Source: Straminergon stramineum
Taxonomy: Eukaryota > Streptophyta > Bryopsida > Hypnales > Calliergonaceae
Assembly: GCA_963920665.1 (NCBI GenBank)
Contig: OY987263.1
Coordinates: 28,446,547 to 28,510,546, forward strand
Reading direction: 5' to 3'
Length of the DNA stretch: 64,000 nt
The position numbers and the translations under genes are program-made. Shown piece after piece: positions 23,873 through 34,036 of this stretch. The notes beneath the pieces are model-generated. The model searched no databases. It saw only the letters and a list, made by a program, of their open reading frames with translations, and was not told the origin of the DNA. Each line of letters starts with the position of its first letter. Position 1 is the first letter of the stretch.

Positions 23873-25509
23873 CTAAGACCGTGGAGGCAAATTCTCTTCA
23901 TTCCCCAGACCCCCTGCGAACTCCATCAGCTCCACCACATCCTTCTTTGCGGCTTTCTGGTGCCATCGTCCCCACAGAGAACTCAGAAATTGCCCCCCTC
24001 GCTTCTGTCCCGTCTCCCAGTTCCTATTACTAAAACTGTTTTCCTCAACTTCTGCAACTTTTGTAAAACCATCCTCACGTATCTGCACAAAGAAAATATA
24101 GCATCACCCAAATCAGGTTTTAAATACTTCAAATTGCAAGGATTACGAAACATTCTTCAACGGCTCTAACACAATCTTCTAGATGTCTCTTGTTTGCACA
24201 CAATAATACTTATTCATGAGATGCATCATAAATGCAATACTCGTAGTTCAAAGGCAGTGTAAGCTCATTCTTGGAACCCTACTTCTTCAAACTCAAGCCC
24301 ACCAGAAATACTATTTTCTAATAACCTTAGTTCGATTGTTCTACCGTCTTCACTATTCTCTCCACGATTCATATGAATCCACATTAAGCTTACTCCCAAA
24401 ACTGATGGTCTACCAAGCAAGTCAAGAATGTTCAAGAATTGTTATGTAGGTTGAAATTAACCTGACATTGCCAAGATGATTGATGCTGAACAATGACTTA
24501 CGTGAAAAAGCAAACATGAAAAGATTGCTGATTCAAAAAAAAACCTGGAATTAGGTGCACCTGAATGGGCTTGACGCTGCGCCTCCACTGAAGAGCCTGC
24601 TGCTGCTGCACCTTGGAAGACTGATAATACAAGCCTTCCCAGGTGGAGGCACCGTCCAGACACTCCACGCCTCGGAAGGTATTGGCCACAGCACCCATTT
24701 CTTCGGCCTCCTCCAGAGGCCGATTCAGCTCCTCCACAAACAGACTCACATCCGATACGACCACATGAGTCCCCGAATTAGCTGAAGCTCCAGGAGAGGC
24801 AGAGGTACCTTCCATCTCCGCGTTCGGACGACACATGCTACAGCACCATTGAATTCCCAGCTTTTGGGCCGGTTTGATCTGCATCAGGATATTCAAGTCA
24901 CTATGATCAGTCTATGTTCCAATGCAGCAAAGAATTCGTCATCTGGGTACCATATGCATTGCAAAAGTAATGGAAATCCAAAGTTTCACTACCAAAGTAT
25001 GAGCATTATTTCGATACTGTATGCAGAAGTTATGAAGGTTCAAGCCCTTATGGACAGTCTATGTTCCAACGCAGCAAAGAATGCGTCATTTGGATACCAC
25101 AAGCATTGCAAAACTAATGGAACTTCAAATTTTGCTCACCATTGAATGCATTATTTGGATACTGTATGCTAAATTTAAGAAGGTTCAAGCCCCTATGGTA
25201 AATCTACGTTCCAATGGACCAAAGAATGCCTTCTTTGGCGTAAGGAATTCAAAAGTTATGAAGGTTCAAAGTTTCATTGATAGATGACCTAAACCACCAC
25301 TAACACTTGAGCAGATGTCTATAAGCTTTATACCCTTCTAACCCATAGGTACCCATCGTCTAAGACTTTAGGGGAGCAATTTGGGGCGTCCCCTAAATTC
25401 TCATATCCCCGAACACATTACTTGGAATCATTTCAAAAGCAAAAAAGGCAAGGAAGTGAACCTGCAGCACGGAGCACTTGTGGCATTGCACAGGCATAAA
25501 ACGCGGCAT
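23873..25509 (-). CDS. MRNIP: MRNIP homologue (MRN complex interacting protein), three exons
   Basis: Exons on the minus strand: 25509-25462, 24878-24561, 24082-23873 (TAG 23873-23875); 191 aa, all introns in phase 0. Animal MRNIP binds the MRE11-RAD50-NBS1 complex and supports the DNA-damage response; plant members were annotated as UPF0544. The N-terminal zinc-binding module spans exons 1 and 2: VQCHKCSVLQ (C9, C12) then ten residues, W27, and C29-x-x-C32. The family pattern QC-x-x-C-S-x-x-Q-x10-W-x-C-x-x-C is matched with exact spacing, which is the main evidence. The usual KQS and RKFVQSFN segment is poorly kept; LFVEELNRPLEEAEEM may correspond. The end of exon 3 (SLWGRWHQKAAKKD) is basic and Trp-containing. 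The first exon holds only 16 codons. Exon 1 donor CAG|GTTCAC is non-ideal. It faces HROB tail to tail. Confidence 0.8.
24905..25283 (+). repeat. Tandem repeat, period about 146 bp, 2.6 units, in MRNIP intron 1
   Basis: The word TCTATGTTCCAA begins at 24911, recurs at 25058 (interval 147) and in altered form at 25203 (interval 145). Each unit also carries GCAAAGAATxCGTCATxTGG and TATGAAGGTTCAAG blocks. Units differ at scattered sites; the third is partial. Confidence 0.75.
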
Positions 25510-26262
25510 GGTGCCTCCAATGCCGTGTCTTACTCCCACATTCAGAAACACTTTGCTCCACTCCAAAATCACCACCAGCACCTAAAAAAATCCCCGCTTT
25601 CCCAATCGTGGTCCAACGCTCACCTCACCAAACGTCAACTCTCAAATTCTTCCCACACACATAGTCAAAGCCCCTTCATAACACCCGTCTTAAAGCTTGC
25701 CCTACAGAAAGAGAATCCAAAACCGCATCAAACACTTGCCCAACAAAATCCAAACTACTCCAACAATGCCCACCAAACAAAATTCGAAACTAATCCAACA
25801 ATGCCAATCCCGTTCAGCTTTTCCTCCAAAGGTAGCTACCTACCCTCGGTACCCCTCGTGACCGGACTCCTCTACCAGCGCAATGCGACTGCGAGCTTTC
25901 TACTGCACCCTAAATGCCCACGCTCGCATCCAATCACAACTAAAAGAGGCTGTGCTTGATGGAACGAAGTATGCAAAAGGTGGAATTTCAGTGGAGAAAT
26001 CGAGTGAACAGAGGTGTAATGTGAGTGACGAATAAGAGGAAGTACTAACTTAAGTTCGTGAGGATTGCGGATTGACAGAGATTGGAATTCGAAAAGAGCA
26101 AAGGCCGCCGTGCAATCCCGCAAGCAGGCAAAGAATTGAGGGGGGGCGACGAGCATCTTCACAGCATGCGAGGCGTATTCTTCGCAACGATCGACTGATT
26201 ATTCTGAAATGCGCAGGCTTCCTCATAAAGAAATGGGGTCCTCGGGAAAGGGGCATTAACTT
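25510..26262. promoter_or_regulatory. 5' flank of MRNIP
   Basis: The DNA upstream of the minus-strand ATG at 25509 is less AT-rich than the surroundings up to about 26200. Long open frames here (for example a 192-codon plus-strand frame over 25381-25959) have low-complexity, His/Ser/Pro-rich composition, lie partly antisense to exon 1 and look like chance. I take the stretch as promoter and leader; no specific element is assigned apart from its composition. Confidence 0.35.
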
Positions 26263-26662
26263 AGAGCATCCCCTATGGTCCCTTAAATTTTGGCCCTCCA
26301 AACTGATAAAAAGTGGCCCTTCAAAATGATTGGCGTTTGAGGCATGCATGAGAACCCCTGCGGTGTAAATCAAGGCTGCAACACTTCATTCCACGCAAAG
26401 GAGATGGATGAAGGCAGGAGGATCAACTTCTACAATGAAAAAGAATTAACATACAATCATGGTAATATTTTGTCTTGTCTTTTCCTTATGAAGGGCTCCC
26501 CAAAGAGAGCCCAGATGGCACATCAATTGCCATCATTCAATGTGCCCTCACTAACTGTATGCTCAATAGTGAGGGGCAAGGGATCTCATTCCTAGGCATA
26601 ACTGATCAGACCTTCTAACTAGTGCTGTAGGTAGTCATTGGAAGGACCATAGGGGATGCTCT
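26263..26662. mobile_element. 400-bp element with perfect 19-bp terminal inverted repeats
   Basis: Ends AGAGCATCCCCTATGGTCC at 26263-26281 and its exact complement at 26644-26662. Plant MITEs starting with GAGCATC are common, but I do not assign the superfamily: no clear target duplication is visible. No transposase. A one-sided AGAGCATCCCC start also lies at 41209 upstream of the methyltransferase gene. Confidence 0.75.
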
Positions 26663-27073
26663 TTGTGCATGACTAGTGTGTGATTAAGGCAACTACAATA
26701 GGAGGTGTTTTACGCGTCCTTTTAGAGTGTCTACATTGTTGCCCTCAAAAGAGTCAAACACTCAAATCATTGGATGATAAGTATTTTGATCCCTTAATAT
26801 TCAATCCTAGTATCTCAAGCAATGGCCCTTAAAACCATTGTTCATCCTAATTATAGTTGCTTAGTTTGTCCTTCCTTTACTTGATGAGTGGTTACTTGAT
26901 TATTTATAGATTGTATTTATATAAGGGTGGGGATCATAAATTTCGAAGGTTCTTCAAGAATAGATATAAACTTTTAGAGCATCAAATTTATCTTGCATAG
27001 GTACAAATGCTCTTAAGGGCTCTCAAGGACTCACATCTCTCAACAAAATATTTTCCATACGTTTTACTTTTAA
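26663..27073. other. Intergenic DNA between two elements, no gene seen
   Basis: AT-rich spacer with no supported feature. Confidence 0.4.
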
Positions 27074-27633
27074 CCCTAAAGGACTAAAGATCATCTAAAA
27101 TATATTAGAAAAAATAAATGCCCTCATTGATTAGCTAAAAATATACTATTAAAAATGTTTATTGATTTTATTGGACTTCTTAGATCAATATCTTCTCGTT
27201 GATATTTGAACCATTTAATTCCAAACAATGAAGTAAAAATTATAAGGAGTTTTATTTGTGGACGATGAAGGTATGAAAAACATATAAAGATGTTTGATGA
27301 ATTCTATTTTGATTATTATCAAATAAAAAATAAAGAAAGGTACCAATTTTTTACTATGCCATTTTCAAGATTGAGATCAACAATTTTTTTGTAAGAGTTA
27401 GTAGTGGTTCATGTCTTTCTTTCATTTAGTATCACCTTCCACTTTATAATTTTTTAAAGATGAAAATGAAAGTTTTTTTGGTTGAAATTTTTTACATATA
27501 TCCTCAATCTATTTTCCAAAATATTGAATAAAATGAATTAAGTATAGCACATATGTATTTTTTTCCTTAAAATGTTGAAAGTCATTACTTCACCTATTAG
27601 AGGGCTAGCATGGGCTTCTTAGTCATTTAGGGG
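27074..27633. mobile_element. TTAA-flanked nonautonomous element, 560 bp
   Basis: TTAA at 27070-27073 and 27634-27637; ends CCCTAAAGGACTAAAG and the complement of CCCCTAAATGACTAAG, a clear imperfect inverted repeat. The interior is AT-rich without coding capacity and is not obviously shared with other copies in the window. Confidence 0.7.
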
Positions 27634-27637
27634 TTAA

Positions 27638-28373
27638 ACATCTTTTTGGATATTTTATGAATAAAATTTTAATTTTCAAAGCAATGAAAATAAATGTATC
27701 CAAAAGCAACCATTATAAACTCTCTTGATTAGAGGATTGTACATTTTATACAAGAACTAATAGGGTTAGTTTTAGAAAGGAATTACAATTAATTGCCAAA
27801 ATACCTTGGTGTGCAATAATGGATTTTTTTTTTTCGTGAATTTTCACCCAAATCTTTGGTGGTGGCTACATTCACACTAGAAAGAAAAAAAATTGACTAA
27901 AATTTTGAAAAGAATCTTTGAGACATATAAAGTTTGTCAAGATTTGGTTGAAGTTTACTCATTTTAGGTCACATTATAGATGAAAGTATAGAAGAGATGG
28001 ATATTGAATGAATCAAATTTGATGATTTGTTTGTCCTTAGGTAGATCACCCATTCTTGTCCAGCTTCCCATCCTTGCATTGTAGAGGGGTGCATTTCCAT
28101 TTAGCTAGAGATGAGTAAATGATGAGTTATGGCACATTATAATTGCATGATAATTATGCCACCAGCCTTTTGTCGGAAATAGGACAATGTATATGACAAA
28201 TATGGGACAAACATAATTATCACCTTGAAAATTCATGGTAATTTTGTTTTGGATTTTACAAATATCAATCAAAATCCATGTGCTCCAAATATGCTAACTT
28301 TCTTAAATGATTGGAAATGGGTGATCTACCTTACTTACATTCTATCATTGAGAAAACCATAATAAATTATGAA
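27638..28373. other. AT-rich spacer, no gene seen
   Basis: No supported feature between two TTAA-type elements. Confidence 0.4.
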
Positions 28374-29944
28374 CCCCTAAATGCCCAAGGCCAATTTTGA
28401 GCTTGTAGGAATTTGCTCTAAATTGAACAAAAATCTATCATGATTTTGATAAGTTTTATATATTTTTTAATTTATAACTATACAAATTCAAAATAGACAT
28501 GTTAGAAATCACACAAGAAAAGAAAACACAACAATATCACTTATGGATTGAAAGATTATAATGTTTGATCATGAGGGTGTTCAAACTTCAAAAGTGATTT
28601 GAAATCTTTCAATCCTCTTTTCAAATGTCAAATCTAAAAAGTTGGTCACCAAAAAAATATGACCCCTAAACAACCAACATACTTTTTTTGGCTACATAGC
28701 AATTTTGGGCAAGTATGTGTGATTGGAGATTTCCATATTTTTAGCCCAAATTTTAATAGGTGGGGACGAGGGATATCTTTCATATGCACTAAATTTCATG
28801 ACATTTGGAAATATGAGTCAAAAGTTATGGTCAAATATGTTATTTTCTTTTGTAAATGGGCAATCCGGGCAAATTAGAAGAAATCACTTTTTTCATAAAC
28901 AAAAATTTGAAATTGGTTTTCCAGAGTTATATATACGAAGAAAGCTTTGAATCATTCCATCATGATCAATGAGTCAAAAGTTATGAGGATTTTTTGTTTG
29001 CAGACAATTATTGATTTTCTACTCTAAAATAAACTCTAAAGTCCTTTATCTTACTCAATTTCCAATATTTTTGGAAAAAAATAAAATCAAAAAATGTAGA
29101 TTGTTTATTACAACATTGCTACCATTGGGATTGGCAATTTTTAATTCCATAATTAAATTCTTAACAATTTAGTATTTTTAGTCATTCTCTACTATTGTCT
29201 ACTTACTATTTTTTCCTATACGTTGAAAAAATCCAAATCATCTGAAATTTTTCAAGCATGTGGCCAACTTGTCTAGAAAAAGAATCCAAAAAAGCATCAT
29301 TGTTTTGGGCATTTTTTCACTGAAAAAAAACCTTGTGAAGTGCAGCTGCCCTGTTTTTTGTAGCATCAAAAAAATGATTTCATCAAATTTGAATGCTTAT
29401 ATCTTACAATCTAGGCTATGGAAATTTCCGAAATTTTTACCACATGTTCTCTGGTCAGTTTACTACGAGATTCTATTGTTACATGTGTCAAAAAAAGTTT
29501 TTTTTCAAAAATTTGGTACTTGTACTAAAAATGGCAGTTTGGGAGTTTTTTCGTTGAAAGCATAGTCATGGAACTTTAGGGGTTAAAGGGCATAACATGC
29601 ATATCCCCAATCAATTTATGGCTTCTTAAAATCTACTCTACAATTTGAAGAAAATATTTGAATGTGATTTTTTCTCCAAGATCAATCTAGTGTATTTGAG
29701 GCTCATTTCCAAGAGCCCAAAACACTAAGGAAAGTCAAGATTGCGATGGACACCCTTGCATAAAGTCTTGAATAAAAAAAAATCATATTCAATCATTTTC
29801 AAGATCGTATTTTTGATGCTAAAACTAGACTTCTAAAATATATTTTTTTAAATGAAAAAAGAATGAAAATAGCAACTTGGTTAGATTTTATCTCAATTCA
29901 AAGTATTATGAACACCAAAATTTGGTGCCTCAGGCATTTAGGGG
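28374..29944 (+). mobile_element. TTAA-type element (654-bp family) interrupted by a second element
   Basis: Left end CCCCTAAATGCCCAAGGCC (flank TTAA mutated to ATGAA), right end GGCATTTAGGGG with TTAA at 29945-29948. The outer parts align with the uninterrupted copy at 53122-53775: LEFT from 28374 to about 28660, RIGHT from 29587. Between them a 920-bp element of another family is inserted (28663-29582). Confidence 0.75.
28663..29582 (+). mobile_element. Nested TTAA element (945-bp family)
   Basis: Ends CCCCTAAAC...CTTTAGGGG, right TTAA at 29583-29586. Homologous to 11445-12389 throughout. Uninterrupted relatives of the host element read GAGGTTAAAGGGC at the corresponding point (31739-31751 and 53409-53421), so the insertion took place at a TTAA. 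The left TTAA copy is decayed (ATATGA). Confidence 0.75.
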
Positions 29945-29948
29945 TTAA

Positions 29949-31448
29949 TGTGTGATTAGTGAATTTGTTATGTCATGTACTCGTGTGGGACCCAATATGA
30001 ACAGACTCTTAATTTACACCAACCCAATAAAAGGTTCTCTCTCACTTTATTGGGAGTTTGTTGAAGGCTCTCACTGGCGCCCGGCATGATAAGTTAGGAC
30101 GGATGGTCTGGACGGAATTATGGACCACTACTCCCTGTCTCAATAACTGGCAGTGACTGGGCTTTGTCAGTGCTCACATGGTCAGGTAAAAGCAATGGAA
30201 TTGATCTCGTCCGTCTTTGAAGTGGAAACACCCAAAATTGTCAAAAATAAGCAATTCAGCATAATTGTGCTACTGAATTTATTTATTTTAATTTTTACTT
30301 TAATTTTTAATTTTTAATGTTGAAAAATTGGTAGGAGATGTGGGAAAAAAAATTGAAAAGAGAAAATTTGATTTCCAATCTTAAAAAAATTGTTAAGTGG
30401 AAGTAATTAAGTACAAGATTCAACAAAAAAACTAAATTGTAAATAACTCTATGATGGAAATGAAATACAATAATTCCAATGATGAGATTGTTCTAGCAAG
30501 AAAATTTAATTTTTTTCGAATAATTTCTTTTGAAAAATTGTGAAATTTTCATTCAAAAATAAATTCTATAAGTTATTTTTTCAAGAAGATGCTTACATTC
30601 TTGAAAAAACAAGAGGAGTCATTGTCCATAAATTTTTCATCACTTGTCCAAATAGAATGAATTAAAGCTTCACAAATAGACAAAAATATAATCTTCAAGA
30701 AAAAAGATTAATAAAATTCTATTTTTATATTTTTCTGAGCTTCCCCTTGAATTGTTTTTTGGACTTAGAGTAGCATAGCTTTTGCTCCCATGCACCAATT
30801 GAAATATATATACACATAAAATACTTCCATAAGGCTCATATGATTTCCTATTTCTAAAGTTTTTTTCTCTAAGAACCATGTCAAAAATTAAGAACAAGCC
30901 TATCCAAAACCCTAAATCCATATGGACTTTGGGACTTTAGAGGGTAAGAATCATGTGCATAATAGTTGTACACCATACAAAGTTGCTTTGTTTTTTTCAT
31001 TTTTTGTGAAGTGCCAAAGTGGCTATATTGGATGTTATAGTGGTGCTCCAAATTTCAACATTCATCCACATGTTGGATAAAAAATATCACATTAACACAT
31101 ATCACATGTTTGTAATTCTCTTTTCATCCACAATTGGGTGATTTCATCCAAGATTATTTGTTAAATTTGAAGTTTTTTGGCAATTTCATCCAAAATTTTA
31201 CTATTTCTGTTCTATGGGCTTGGTGTAGGGCCTAATATTTTGGTGCAAATTGATGACAAATCACCAAAAGAACCCCCATTGGTATAGTAGTGTGGAGGTC
31301 AATTGCATCTTTTCTACCTTAGAAGATCTTTGTTCAAATTTTTTGTACTTCTTTACTTAGATTACAAAACTTAAAAATTTAGTGGGTTTTTAAAATAATA
31401 TATTTTTTGCCAAATTAAAGAGCATTGTAGTCTTGTAGAGTATTTGAT
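29949..31448. other. Intergenic DNA with an element fragment
   Basis: The part from about 30290 to 30946 resembles the interior of the 2-kb element at 60646-62644 (shared: the GAGATTGTTCTAGCAAG block, TTTTTTCAAGAAGATGCT, and the GGGACTTTAG terminus at 30933-30942). It looks like a decayed relative lacking its left end. A 130-bp GC-richer patch at 30060-30190 has no recognised identity. Confidence 0.5.
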
Positions 31449-32084
31449 CCCTAAATGCCCAAGGTCTTTTTTGAGCTTGTAGAAATTTGCTCTAAATTGA
31501 ACAAAAATCCATCATCTTGATGAGTTGTATCAATTTCTTTTGAATTTGTAAGTATACAAATTCAAACTAGACATGTTAGAGATCACATAGGAAATAAAAT
31601 ACAACAATATCACTTATGGATTGAAAGATTATAGTGTTTGATCATGAGGGTGTTAAAACTATAAAAGTGATTTGAAGGCTATCAATTCTCTTTTCAAATG
31701 TCAAATCTAAAAAGTTGGTCACCAAAAAAAATATATGAGGTTAAAGGGCCTAACATGCATAACCCCAATCAATTTATGGCTTCTCAAAATCTACTCTACA
31801 ATTTTTTAAAATGAATTTCAAATGTGATTTTTTTCTCCAAGATCTATTATATTTGAGGCTCATTCCCAAGAACCCTCAACACTAGAAAATCAAGATTTGC
31901 AACAGACACCCATTCACAAAATTTTGAATAGAAAATCACAATCATTCTCATAAATTTTCTTAATTAGATATATGATGCTAAAACTAGACTTATAAAAATA
32001 AAATTTAAAAAATAATGATTAGGTATGGTTTTATTTAACTCCAAAGTATTCTTGATACTAGAATTCGGTACTTTGGCATTTAGG
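31449..32084 (+). mobile_element. Decayed TTAA-type element (654-bp family)
   Basis: Starts CCCTAAATGCCCAAGG and ends GGCATTTAGG; both TTAA flanks are mutated (TTGA, TTTA). The interior is colinear with 53122-53775, including an uninterrupted GAGGTTAAAGGGC at 31739-31751, where the sibling copy has a nested insertion. Confidence 0.7.
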
Positions 32085-32375
32085 TGTTTATGGACTTGCT
32101 AAAATCATCTTATTGGCTATCAATAGAAGTGTCTTTGGAGGGGACATTGAGTGAAAATAGTAAAACTATGTGAGTGAGAAAGATAGGGTCCTTTTTATTC
32201 AAGAACTTAAAAAAAATGAACCACTTAGAAAGTTGCCTATACAATAGTTCCAATATAGCTTCCAAAAAAGTTATTTTGGGAATGGTTTCATAATATTTGT
32301 AAAACAATCCCTAAAGTATTTCAAAAATATGAACTATTTTTAGAATATGCCTATTATTTCATACCCTCATATTAA

Positions 32376-32930
32376 CCCCTAAAGGACCATGGTACATTTT
32401 GGGCAGAAATTGTCAAAAATTGTCACTCTTGAGGGTAGCAAGAAAAAATGAATTTAAAGAAAAAAAAATTCAAAAATAGAAATTTGTACTAGAATTCTTT
32501 GGGAATATGTGGAAATTAGAAACTTTGACCCCATAGATTGAAAGATTATAATGTTTGAAGTTAGGTGAAAAAGTTTTTTTCCAACCTTGCCTAACATGGC
32601 CTGCAAACTTGAACTCCTAGAATGAGATTCTTACACTAAACATGGTTATTTTTTTTTGACATTTTCATCTTGTGTCATGTAAGCTACATACCTGCCAAAT
32701 TTCAAAATTATAGGAAGAATTTTGCACATGCTACCCGAGTGGCCCTCAAAGTTCAAGGCATCATAACTTTTGATCTAGACACCCGATTGGAAAATAATTA
32801 GATTTTTAGGAAGGGGATATATAGTCACACATTATGTCCAAATTTTATGAACATCTGACCAAAAATGATTTCATAGAAGGCTAATTAAGATTTCTTTCGT
32901 AAGGTGAATGGACACTTGGTCCTTTAGGGG
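32376..32930. mobile_element. TTAA-flanked nonautonomous element, 555 bp
   Basis: TTAA at 32372-32375 and 32931-32934 with a perfect 14-bp terminal inverted repeat CCCCTAAAGGACCA. It shares its ends, but little of its interior, with the 945-bp family. Confidence 0.8.
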
Positions 32931-32934
32931 TTAA

Positions 32935-33402
32935 ATCCCTTTTGCTTGTAGGGAATCAATTAATTCATACATAGTGACCTTTTCAACAAAGGTTCCAAAC
33001 TTCCAATGCAAGTTAGCATATAAGTTTTAGAAATTGTATAAAAAAATTATGAAATTTTAAGTATTTATTGTAGGTGTATTCAAAATTAATCATACCTTCT
33101 CAATTTGCCCTCATAGCTAATGTGTATGATTTTCATTGCTATGGTAAACTAGTCTTGAATATTATCCCCTTGGTTTGGCTTTGAGTGTTTTTTTCCTTAA
33201 TTCAATTTCCACTTCATCTTTCAATAAGTTTCAAACACATGACAACCTCAAGACATTTTCACTTAATTAGAAGATTTTTTATGCTAGCCTAAAGTAAATC
33301 GGGACTAGACTAATATATACTACCCATGAATGTCCTATCACATAGAGAGTACAATTTAATATTGTAACTCTAATTATCTTCATTTTCTCATACCCATATA
33401 TT
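32935..33402. other. AT-rich spacer, no gene seen
   Basis: No supported feature. Confidence 0.4.
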
Positions 33403-33589
33403 CACTAGAAGAAAAGAAATCTGTGTTTGCTTCAACAAGATCTATATGATGAGTTTGAGGCAAACACAAAATTTGCATTGAAAAACACAAAATTTGCATT
33501 GAAAAACACAAAATTAGGCAGATTTTGCATTTGCCTCAACAAACATGTCATGTAAATTTTGTTGAGGCAAACATAGATTCCTTTTAGTG
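33403..33589. mobile_element. CACTA-like miniature element, 187 bp
   Basis: Starts CACTAGAAGAAAAG and ends CCTTTTAGTG, with a 3-bp ATT target duplication on both sides (33400-33402 and 33590-33592). CACTA ends plus 3-bp duplication are the signature of En/Spm elements. The interior is a long imperfect hairpin built on GTTTGCxTCAACAA/TTGTTGAGGCAAAC. A sibling lies at 52669-52832. Confidence 0.75.
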
Positions 33590-33592
33590 ATT

Positions 33593-34036
33593 GGAACTTT
33601 GATTATTATGGTCATTTCTCATGTCCATTTAGTTGATCTATCATAAGTATTAAGGGTCGGATTGAATGTATGCTTAGATGAGTTATGCATGTCTGTCCAT
33701 GATCGTTAGGCATCTCGTGTCCATGTACGCATGAGAAACAACCTCCGAAGAGAAATTCAGTCAAGGCAACGCAGAAATGCAGAACATCACACTGCAAATT
33801 AGATTCTAAACGAAGGGATTCTGAAGTTTCATTACTTGTACATGAATTCGAGTAGCAAATATTAACGTGGTACTTGGTGTGTACCGTAATCTGTTTGGAA
33901 AGTTCAATGGGTATGGCAGCTCATACGCAGAATCTCTCGCCAAACTAATTCCGAGGACTTTCATAGAGGGTTCTTCAGTACGATGCTGATACTCTCAAAT
34001 TTCTGGAGTGGCGTACACAAACACCTTGAGCAGCTG
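33593..34036 (-). other. 3' flank of the methyltransferase gene
   Basis: Minus-strand downstream region and probable 3' untranslated sequence of the TRMT2A-type gene whose stop codon is at 34037-34039. No separate gene is seen. A polyadenylation site cannot be assigned firmly. Confidence 0.35.

Noticed and set aside
25381..25959. A 192-codon plus-strand frame upstream of and across MRNIP exon 1
   Set aside because: It is antisense to exon 1, His/Ser/Pro/Gln-biased without domains, and the minus strand carries the zinc-module exon with matching phases.
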